Assembly (NCBI RefSeq): GCF_030463565.1
Contig: NC_134643.1
Location: forward strand, 214,696,583 to 214,760,582
Reading direction: 5' to 3'
Source of the DNA: Pelecanus crispus
Taxonomy: Eukaryota; Chordata; Aves; Pelecaniformes; Pelecanidae
DNA: 64,000 bases
Within the stretch, counting starts at the first letter, position 1. The number at the start of each line of letters is the position of its first letter. The translations under genes were made by a program, and so were the position numbers. This document shows, one piece after another, positions 14,883 through 24,468 of this stretch. The notes below the pieces were generated by a model that was not told the origin of the DNA, made no database searches, and saw nothing but the letters and a program-made list of their open reading frames with translations.

Positions 14883-14900
14883 TTTTTTTTTTTTTTTTTT
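14883..14900. repeat. T18 homopolymer
   Basis: Eighteen T in the 5' flank, with no recognisable retroposon body on either side. Confidence 0.9.
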
Positions 14901-17900
14901 ACTAGACATCAACTATTTTGTCCAGTATTTTTCAGACTAAATGTCAGCTTCTCTGCTTTGGGGCAGATAGCTACAGGTCTGCAAACCTTAAGATGTGATT
15001 TATTCACTTGTGCCCCTCTCTCCCACCCATAGCCAAAAAAGTTGGCAATGCTTTAACAACAGCTGCACGTGGCAGCTCAGAACACAACCGACGAAATTAC
15101 CTGGCACAGTCGCAAGTTGTTCACCGCACTGACAAACAGTTACCAGTCACTTTCTTCTGCCTCCCCTAGCTTAGTCATATTACAGACACTACTTATAAAC
15201 CACATCCTTCTGTAGCAGTGTGACTTCTCTCCGCCGCTTATGACATGTTTTCTTATTAAATGCATGCATGCCATGTTTTATCGTGGGGAGAAGTGACTGC
15301 GGAGGTTCAGAGGATCCCCAGTCTACACGGAGGATGCTTTGCCCACCGGCTGCAGGAGCTTGCTCGAGGCACCAGGACCCCCTTTGCATTTAAACGACCA
15401 CTGCCCTCATCCTATGGTGGGCTTCTTGGCACTATTTCTGCAGCACTTCCAGCTGACACATTACTTGCATGGTAGCACATCACTGCTACTTTACTCAAAG
15501 GGAATCCAACTATCCTGCCAGGGAAGTAGGGGGAGAAATTCACTTTTCATAAACTGACTAGGAAGAGACAAATCCTCTGCCTACCAACAGGAACGTGCCT
15601 ATGAATAGCCCCTGTGTAAACACAGATCACATACTGCAGAATGACATCAAGCATGGTTACCGCTAGCCATCTCTTCCTGAAATTCAATAGACATTGATAT
15701 TTATATCCAGCCTTTGAGGTTTAGCATGCTTCAGCACAAATATACATTTATTAATACCGCAATACATTGGGTCTTATTGACTCTTACTGAGTCTCATTTC
15801 ACTCACAGATACACTTTTTTCCCGGACTGTCATGCCTGAAATAAGTTAAGCCAAGAGTGAATGATCTTTCAACAGAACAAGTAATATGCTTAAGGCTACA
15901 TTCAGCATGATTTTCCTTACTTCACTTCACAGAAATTATATTTAAAGAGAGGCCTACATTCTGCTCAGCAGTACATTAGTGTTAATGATATGTGAGTCCA
16001 GTGATTACAGCAGAGTGGCTCTGAACATGCATTGACAAAAGAGGGAGCAGTAATTTGGCCCAGCGTTCTCAAAATAAGAGTACTAGGACTGGAGTTATGC
16101 CAGGGAAGAACTTGGCCCATACTATTTCTGAAATGAGGGAGCCAAATAATACAACAACGTAAGCTGATCTGTAGCGTGTTTATAAGAAAATCCATGATTT
16201 CCAGTGATTTATGGAACCCAGCTAGAGGAAGGTTAAGTTTCAAGAGCAATACAACATGACTAAAAGAAGTTATTTCTCCCTGTAAAAGGACATTTTAATA
16301 GAAATGAGGACACATAAAATTCTTAAGACATGACCTTGCTGTGGAAATACAATCCTTTTATGTTTTCCATCTCAGATCATGCTCCTGTGTTGTACAAAGG
16401 CATTGCTCTGCCTATAAAACAGTCATTTCTCTGCTTCTGCTGTTCAGCATTCTCCTGAATCTTCATCAATACAAATGCTTCAGTGGCAATAGTAAATAGC
16501 CAGGTCTGTGTGCCTGAGGTTCAGTTATACCAGATGGATCTGGCAGCTAGCAGAGCAAGATGCAATGACCTCTGTTATTATTCATTTCTTTGCCCAAACA
16601 GCAGTCAGGTTCTGCCATTTCCAGCTTGGGGGCTCCAGCACTGAACCTGTGACTGCCAGGGCTTCACCAGCACAGCAAGGTGCATTGCTTACACCCTTTT
16701 TTCCTGTTTCAGATTGACCCTCCCGTTCCCCTCTCCCAACACTGTAAATAGAGCTCATGCCTACTACAAAGCTGGGCTAAAATAGGTCAGAGAGTCCTCA
16801 AAGGAAAATCTACACGCAGGAGTCATGCATTTCCATCCGGTTGCAGACAAAGAGGCAGGCTAGAGGAGATGGGAGCAGAAAGGGGTTGACGGATGTTGGT
16901 CCAGGGAAGCTGCTGCTCCTTTTCTGGTGCTCTGCAGCACCAGATGGCTGGGCCCATCCTGCTTGCTGTATTTTGGTATATCACAGTGGGCATCGCCTGG
17001 CCGCGCAGGAGGGAGGGAGACACAAGTGCCAAGGTCAGCGGGTTGCGTGGCTCCGTGTGGGCACGCTGCGCTGCTGATTCAGTCAGCCGGCTCCCCTGCA
17101 GGTGTCTTTCTTTAAGGCCAAATCTCAAAACTGGGGACTTCTCCTGCCCAAGGATGTCCCCAGCATCCAGATGGCGATCGATGAAAGAAGAAACATGCCA
17201 TGCAAACAAGCCTTCAGCACTGAGCCTGTTTTGCTGGGGAAGATCCCATGTGCTAACTGCCTTCGCTCACACGCCTAATTGCTTCTAAGTGCGGTACCTT
17301 CTGAGAAAATCCCACTTGCACTGACGCTCTGTTTTTTTCACGGTGTAACCATCAGAAAAATAATCAAACAGGCTAAAAACATTTTTAAATCAAAATAAGC
17401 CAAGTCCATAACAGATGCAAACCTTTCAGCACTTCAGCTCTTCTTTGCCTACAAAGAAAGAATAAAACTCTGCCATAATTCAGCCTGATCTTCCAACATA
17501 CTTATGTTTATATCTCGGGGGCTTCAATGGGAAATGGACCTCAATTATGTGCCATATCCCAGAAGCTGCTGAGTTTTGCATTTGATTTTTGTATTTGTAT
17601 TTTCTATTTGAAAATAATGAAAGTCATAACATCGCCAGTGAATACAGGAAGCTAATTTCACTGATCAGCTCCATCCTTAATGTGGCATCATGCCGTACCG
17701 TGTGTTTCATTTGCAAAATACGAACAGACGCGTTCTGCTGCTTGAGAAATTTTAGGGTTTTTCAGCCAAAGACATTGACATTTGTGCGCTTAGCACTGGC
17801 CGGGCACAGAACTGAGCCAAAGCAGTGGAAGGAAACGGGCAGCAAAACCCCCGTTTCCAGTTCACCTCCCCAGCCAGCAGGTATCTGAGCCAGCTGCCTC

Positions 17901-18824
17901 CTGCTTGCCCTCTTTCGGCTCCTTGGCTTTTGGACTCTTGGCCTCATGGTGTCCTGGCTGCAAAAGGAGGGCTCGAGGTGCTTTTACCCAGTCGGACTTA
18001 CAGCGTCCTGTTAGGCTGTACTCTCCCGTGACGTGCAACGCAGCTGGGAGCTGAGGCAGGAGCTCCCACTTCCCAGCCAACAGCCAGCAGCACTTCTCTG
18101 TCTTCTTGAGGAAATCTTGCCACCTGGACCCAGACCCCAGGCACTGGTGGGCACCTACATCTCACAGAGATGTCGTAACCGCAGCTTTGATGCAGGCACC
18201 CGTGTCTAGGAGAGGGATGAAACTTCAGGCGCATCCTTCCCGTTTCTGCGGCTGGTGCCTCACGTTGCGGTTGTGCAGCCAGTGCTGAGACCCGGACTTG
18301 TCCCTGCTCCCTGTGTACGACCCCAGGCATCCGTGTCCAGACCATGAACTCCACCTCCGGTCCTGGAGGGGAGAGGTGTTTCCATCACCAAAGACAGTCC
18401 TGCTGCTGTCATTAAATCTGCTCGGTAGGACTATCTTCAATATTAACATGAATACATTGCAAGGGATTACTTGTAATTCTCCTTTTGGAGGGAGTGAGAC
18501 CAGGCTACCTTTGTCCTGCCTTTCAGATTTTTTTTTCAATTAATGCATTTCCCTGCTGTATCACTCCCAAAAATTGTACAGGCCAAAACAGTTCCAAAGT
18601 TAACTCAAAGCATAACCTATTTTTTTCCAGATGATCCCTATTTACAGGCTCGCAGCATTGTCCAGCATGGTCTCAGAAGGCTGAACTGAAGTAAACAACA
18701 TGTTGAAATATATTTAGCAAATTATCATGCAAACCACAGGAGAACATAAAGAGAGAGAAGAGGTTTCTTGGTTGGGTAGCGATTTAATGCTTTTTAGAGT
18801 TATTTAGCTGTCAAAGAAATTAGA

Positions 18825-19020
18825 TATTAAAAAGGCCCATTAGGTCAGTGAGCTCAGCTGTCCTGGGCCAGGCTGTAATTGTTTCTTACGATAAACAGAA
18901 TTTCAAGTGCTTTATCTAGTCAGGGTTTAAATGCTGCAAATGAAAAGGCGTGTACCCCCATCCTCAAGGAAGAATTCCACAAACTATCACATCTCACGTC
19001 TTGTGTAATTATCTGAACAC
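18825..19020 (-). mobile_element. Probable old, diverged CR1-type LINE relic
   Basis: CCCATTAGGTCAGTGAGCTC, then CAAGTGCTTTATCTAGTCAG, GGTTTAAATGCTGCAAATGA and AAGAATTCCACAAACTATCA resemble the layout of older CR1/L3-like 3' regions in reverse complement. The edges are approximate. A masking run would settle the family. Confidence 0.45.
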
Positions 19021-20396
19021 TCACTTTGCAAATTAGGATGGAAATTCATTTTGTAGTGTTGAAGTGTCCGTAACGTCACTGAGGGCACAAACTTTATCTG
19101 CTGCCTTTCCTTCCCCTCACAACGTAATATAAATCCTGTGCAAGTGATATTAAAACGGTGCAACAAAAATTATGATAATGAAGACAGGATTATCACTTGT
19201 TTGACATAATGGGAATGGGCTGGATTTTTGGCCTTGAGAAACCACATCTATTTTCCTATGTACCCGTGTTCGGTATGGCTTTACTGAATGATTCATGGAC
19301 TCATGAAATGTAAGTGCATGTGACCTGTCAATCACCTCGCCCAAGCACGCGCATAGCACTTCATTGTGGCAGTCAGAAGGGGAGAACGCGTAAGGCTCCA
19401 GGTGCTCAGGCATGCCCTCTTTTCCTGCTCCTGAGAAAAACTTGGGGATCTTTTAATTTCATGTGGGATTCCTAGTCTTGCAGCAATCCAGTCAGAGCTA
19501 TTGCGTGGCAGCTGCCCCCTCTCTCTCCGAGCTGCTGGGGGTCTATGAATCACAAACATATTCAATGCATAACGAGTTCAATTTTACAGCACAGATCTTG
19601 TCAATCCTGAAAAAGTTTTCAGGAAGCATCAAGCTGTTTGTGCTAATGTATGAACAACAAAAGCACTGCACGCTCGTACAGTAGGTGCACATCTTGGGGA
19701 AGCATCGTGTGGACCGACTGAGCACTCCCGCAGCACCTCCACAGCACACTGCTGTTAGGCAGACTTTTCCGGAACACACAGCATGGCCAATACTGTACAG
19801 TCAATCTACACAGCATCTTCTTTTTGCTCTGTGCTCTCTCACAGGTTAATTGTACAGCAGATGGTTGCTGGGTGTGATGCTTTCTGGAAGGCAGTGGAGC
19901 TGCACTGTGTCCAGCTCTCAACCTTCTCTTCAGGAAATTCCAGGCAGAAATATCGCAGCCCCAGCAGGAGTTCAAAGCTGGTATCGCACTGCTAAACTGT
20001 GGTATAAGTGCTTATTCTGGGGGATGAAAGCAGCTTGATGTTTGGATGTGCTATGTCTCTTAGCCAGTCCGTTTGAACCATGTTAAGTCTGAAGGCTGCA
20101 TAAGGCATTAGGAGAACTTTGACCTTCTAGCAAAGGCCGTCACACCTCATCCAATCCTACAGCAAGGGCAGCAGTCCATGCCTGGCTGCAACATGTCTAC
20201 TAAAAACGCATCTGATGATTTCAGGAGGCAGAGAAATCCCTACTTCCTTTGGATGTTTGTTCCTGCCTTCTTGTTTCATCACAGTGTTTGTTTTTTAAAC
20301 CTTGCAGAAGTTATGATCATTGATGATAAAAATCTCTTTAAACCAGTAACCACTTGTGCAACTCTATCTCAGCACGTCAGTAATCTCTCTGAAAGG
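19021..20396. other. Intergenic, nothing recognised
   Basis: AT-rich sequence between the old CR1-like relic and the clear CR1 copy. Short open frames only, with no known protein or RNA pattern. Confidence 0.6.
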
Positions 20397-20757
20397 ATCA
20401 TAGAATCATAGAATGCTTTGGGTTGGAAGGGACCTTTAGAGGTCATCTAGCCCAAGCCCCCTGCAGTGAGCAGGGACAGCTTTAACCAGATCAGGTTGCT
20501 CAGAGCCCCGTCCAACCTGACCTTGAAAGTTTCCCAGGATGGGGCCTCTACCACCTCTCTGGGCAACCTGTTCTAGTGCTTCACCACCCTCATTGTAATA
20601 AATTTCTTCCTTATATCCAGTCTAAATCTACCCTCCTTTAGTTCAAAACCATTACTCCTTGTCTTGTCACAACAGCCCTTGCTAAAACGATTGTCCCCAT
20701 CCTTCCTATAGGCCCCCTTTAAGTACTGGAAGGCTGCGATAAGGCCTCCCTGCAGCA
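20397..20757 (-). mobile_element. CR1 LINE fragment, 3' end, minus strand
   Basis: Reverse-complemented CR1 3' region. It begins with ATCATAGAATCATAGAATG (terminal 8-mer repeat), then GGGTTGGAAGGGACCTTTAG, GGTCATCTAGCCCAAGCCCC, GTTGCTCAGAGCCCCGTCCA and CTGGGCAACCTGTTC. The match ends near the GCGATAAGGCCTCCCTGCAG stretch. It is 5'-truncated at about 360 bp, has no intact reverse transcriptase and lies about 3 kb upstream of the promoter. It is the best-preserved repeat in the window. Confidence 0.95.
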
Positions 20758-23449
20758 ATGCGGGGATGCGATGGTCTTAAGTCAGTATGCTCCGTATGAT
20801 CAAGAAAAATAAAATCTCCACCTCTCCCATACACAGCAACAACTTGCAGCCTCTTTAGGTGACCTCAGCAGAGAGGACTAGTTGTGTTTATAGAACTGAG
20901 CACCGCCTTAAAATTTCCAGGCAGGTCAAGATGCCAGGATGCTTGTAACTCAACTACCTCTTGATTTCAGGATTCTGCTTTCCTTTACGACTCAGTAACT
21001 GGGCAAAACCTGAAGGAAACCCACAGCAGCGGATGGCAGGTGAGGTACAGTTGGATCATAAAAACTGCCAGACAATTGTGAAGGTAGCCCTGAGTATTTT
21101 TTGCAATACTTCTTTTGAGAAATAAGTTTACAAGGAGAACTTTCAAGAATACGGATATGTTCACCAAGAAGCCAGCTTGTACAAAGAGAGGCTTTTACTT
21201 TGCAGAACTTATGCACATTTAACTTGAAATGGAACAAGCCAAGAGCTTAAAATCAGGCACACATGCACAAGTCTTTGCAGGCAGCAGACTCCACTGATGG
21301 CGTAAGCTGAACACATACATGGCGTCTGACAGGATCGGTGCCACATGGATCCCAAAACTTATTTCCAAACACTGCATCTAGACAGAGCTGAGGTGCTTTG
21401 AAAATTCTGATATTGCCTCTAGTCTACACACTAATTATCTAATAGTGATGCTGGATAAGCACTGCATCTGGCCCTGTTAGGTACCGTTCTGATCTCTATT
21501 AGGCATTAAAACTCTTTATAGAAAGAAAATGTAAAGGAAAAAATGAACTTCAGAAAAGATATCCAAGAGAATTTTTGTTGGGTGCAGGAAAGGACTTTAG
21601 GCAACTTCCATTTGCTGTATTGTTTCCAAAAACAATGAAACACTTTCAAAGTTTATGCTTCTCTTGACATTTCTCAGATACTAAACTACTGAAAGGCAAG
21701 ACTGGGAACCACAAAGGTACTTAAGTGCTTACGCTTTAAGTGAGGGTTAGTCAACCACATACTTCAAGCATCTGGACATACATGTCCCGCCCCCTTTCGC
21801 ATGAAGTTTGTGGCAGAACAGAGACTAGATATCAAATTTCTCAAATTTTAAACTGCCGTACAAGTCAGCTTAACTTTCACACTTGGCTAATGGAAAATTT
21901 TCCTGGTTTCAGTGGGCTTTGCTAAAGGTCTGAAGTTCTCGCTCAGGGTGGGCATAATTTCAGTGGAGAGGAATGGGACCCAACCACATTTCTGAGGATG
22001 TCCAGTTGTGTGTACTTGCCACTGTGGAAATAAAATAAATGAATGGATGCTATTATTGGAATCTGAATACTGGCCAATGTTCCCATGTTAAATATTAAGA
22101 GTAACTCAGTTGAAATCATCCTCTCACCTGTGTTTCAAACATGCCTGTTACCATCCCTGCCAATGGGTCTGAGTTTTGAAGCAGGCACTTTGACAGCAAG
22201 TGACTCAAAGTGATCTTGCTTGAGCTGAAGAGTCAACTCTCCATTGCTTGTGGCTATAGCAACTTTGAACTTCTGCTTGCGTTAGAACTTCTCATTTCAG
22301 ATAACATTATCATGGAATTCAGCAATAAATAAAAAGCCATTTATATGATTCATGTTGCTTGCTTACATTTTAGCACTACATTCACATTAGATGACGGAAC
22401 TAAGCTGTCTGGCTTTCCTTTGTCACTTCAGGTGTAATAGCACCATGCTGTAGTATGTGGCACAGCAAGTACCTGCACTTTAGCAAACTGTTTTCTCACG
22501 TTGGGATGACATTTCTACTATACTGCTTGGGGGGGAAAAGCAAAAAACAAAAACCAAAACTCTTCCATTTATTTCTCTCCAAGCATTTTGTATGGCTGCC
22601 TGTGACTGTTAGATGCATTCCACATTGACCTGACTGGCAATAGCAGAGTCCAGAGCACGGCCACCTGCTGAAGGCAGCTCTGCCTCAGGAAAAGATCCCT
22701 TTGGAAACAGATAGAAGGGGAAGGATGGAGGAGGATGTTGTTGTGGATGCGGTTTTACTTACAGTGGTAAAGTCTGATCTGAGAAACTTTTCAGTAGTTC
22801 TCAAAGACAGTCAGATCTAGGTTCAATTAGTCTCCTTTAAGAGATGTAAATTACTAATGGCATTGTGCCCTTTTTAGCCAGCCAGTTGACTGAATTACAC
22901 AACGCTTCATTTTGCGAAAAGGAAAGTACTCCTAGACAAAGCAGATCGCAGTTCTCAAGCAGCTGATCTACAATTGTTTTGCCAGGAGAAACCTTTAAAA
23001 CAATATATGTAACACCCTAAATCTTAGAAATTTCGTAGGGTTATAGCATTCTGTTTCCATAACAAAATCAAATCCTTCTATACCATCATCTTTCAAGACA
23101 GGAATTATATAAGGCTCGACATTTAATAAACAAACTTTTATTGATGTCAGTGGGACTACTCAACGTTAAAGCCCACATATGCATATTTAAAATCTAAAGC
23201 TGAAGAGCACACAAACAAGGAAAACTGCAGTGATGCTATGATGTAAAAAAAGAGGTTTATACCCCAGCCATCCTAGGCTGCAGATTATAGATTCGTTTCT
23301 CTCCTAATTACACACTCCATCTCTGTGCATTAGCATGGAGCCTAGAAAACCTGACTCATCATTTCTAACAATCCCGGCGACCCGAGGCAAACACACACAC
23401 GCTCGCATGCGCGCTCCAAACGTTCCCAACTTCCCCTAAAGCAAGCACC
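20758..23449. other. Proximal upstream flank of SESN3, nothing recognised
   Basis: AT-rich sequence between the CR1 copy and the CpG island. CpG density starts to rise at about 23370. No coding exon of another gene and no divergent transcript with recognisable product is seen. Confidence 0.6.
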
Positions 23450-23972
23450 TAACGCTATCCTGCCTGGCAGCAGAGCAGTCTTGTCCCCACACGCGCAAGC
23501 TGCCGCCTCTCAGCCGGCGCCTCGGCGGAGCGCGGGTTCGCCCTCCGCCCCGGCAGCCCCCCGCCCCGGACGCCTTCGGCCGGCAGCAGCGAGCAGCCTC
23601 ACCACGATTAACGGATCCGCGGCTTTGGGGAGGGGGCACCCCGGGCGGAGGGCCTGCGCCCGGGCCGAGGCCTGGCCCCTGGGCCGGCAGCCAGGCGGGG
23701 CGGGAGGCTGGGGCCCGCACCTCGTCGCACCGGTGACCCCCTGGCCCTGCCCTTGCTCCGCGACCCCAAGCTTGGGCCCCTCGGGGACCCTCCTGGAGCG
23801 GCGCGGCGCTGAGCAGAGCGGGGGGGACCGGCCGGGGCGGCTGCGGGGAGCCCAGGCCCCGCCGGCCCCGGCCCCGTCCCGCCGCTCCCCGCAGCCCCCG
23901 CCGGGCCGTGGCCCCCCGCTCCGGGGCGGGGCCTCTCGCGCCTGCTTTGCATGGCGCCCCGTGAGCCGCCCT

Positions 23973-24208
23973 ATTGGCCAGCAGAAGGCACGCGCCGAGC
24001 CGCCGGCCCCGCCTCTCTCCCCAACGCTGCCCGGAGACGCGGCCGGCCCCGCCCCTCCGCGGCGCTGGCCCCGCCCCTTCCCCCGCCCCCGCTCGCAGGC
24101 TGCCTGGAGATGGGAGCCGGAGAAGGCGCTGCCCATTGGTCGGCGGCGGGCGGCCTCCCGGATTGGCGGGGCGCGGCGGCGGCGGGCGGGGCGGCCGGCG
24201 CGGATTGG
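23973..24208 (-). promoter_or_regulatory. Four CCAAT boxes (NF-Y-type), all in the same orientation
   Basis: ATTGG on the + strand, so CCAAT on the - strand, occurs at 23973-23977, 24135-24139, 24162-24166 and 24204-24208. The flanks (GGCCAATAG, GACCAATGG, CGCCAATCC, CGCCAATCC) fit the NF-Y preference. Three of the four lie within 74 bp, directly upstream of the uORF and coding start. NF-Y commonly fixes transcription starts in TATA-less promoters, which fits a start slightly downstream. Confidence 0.7.
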
Positions 24209-24275
24209 CGGAGCGCGCAGGGGTGTGCGCAGGGGGCAGCGGCCCGGAGCGGGGTGCTGGGGCCGCGGCCGGAGG

Positions 24276-24305
24276 ATGGGGGCGGCCGGCGGCGCGGGCT
24301 GCTGA
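24276..24305 (+). promoter_or_regulatory. Short upstream ORF (9 codons) in the SESN3 5' leader
   Basis: ATG at 24276 in an optimal context (A at -3, G at +4) encodes MGAAGGAGC and ends at TGA 24303-24305, 64 nt before the SESN3 ATG. If transcription starts upstream of 24276, scanning ribosomes would meet it first, which would lower SESN3 translation or make it stress-responsive. Whether the transcript includes it is not known from sequence. Confidence 0.5.
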
Positions 24306-24369
24306 GCGGCGCGGAGCCAGCCTGCCGCCACCCCCTTCCCGCCCGGCCAGCGCCGCGCTCCCCGCCAGC

Positions 24370-24468
24370 ATGAACCGCCTCGGCTCCGGCACCGTGGGCA
24401 GCGCCACCGCCGCCTCCGCCGCCGGCCAGTACCGGGTGTGCGGCAATTGCCGGAAGGTGCCGAGACAG
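24370..24468 (+). CDS. SESN3: SESN3 coding exon 1 (residues 1-33)
   Basis: It begins with ATG at 24370 in a good context (A at -3, A at +4). This is the first ATG in this frame, although the frame stays open upstream to at least 23974. It encodes a Gly/Ala/Ser-rich start followed by [13 protein letters not shown], with the CxxC pair at C24 and C27 typical of the sestrin N-terminus. The exon ends in CAG before the donor GTACCG, leaving phase 0. It lies inside the CpG island and is far more GC-rich than the other exons. The N-terminus appears a few residues longer than I recall for human SESN3; this end is poorly conserved. Confidence 0.92.

Larger units (their letters stand above)
10061..18824. 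other. 5' intergenic flank, no gene recognised
   Basis: Mixed-composition sequence holding the MIR-like relic near 11.2 kb, the small tandem repeat at 11.5 kb and a T18 run. The stretch at 10.5-12.2 kb is somewhat GC-richer. The longest minus-strand frame (178 codons, 11466-12002) has no recognisable domain. No gene is supported. Confidence 0.6.
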
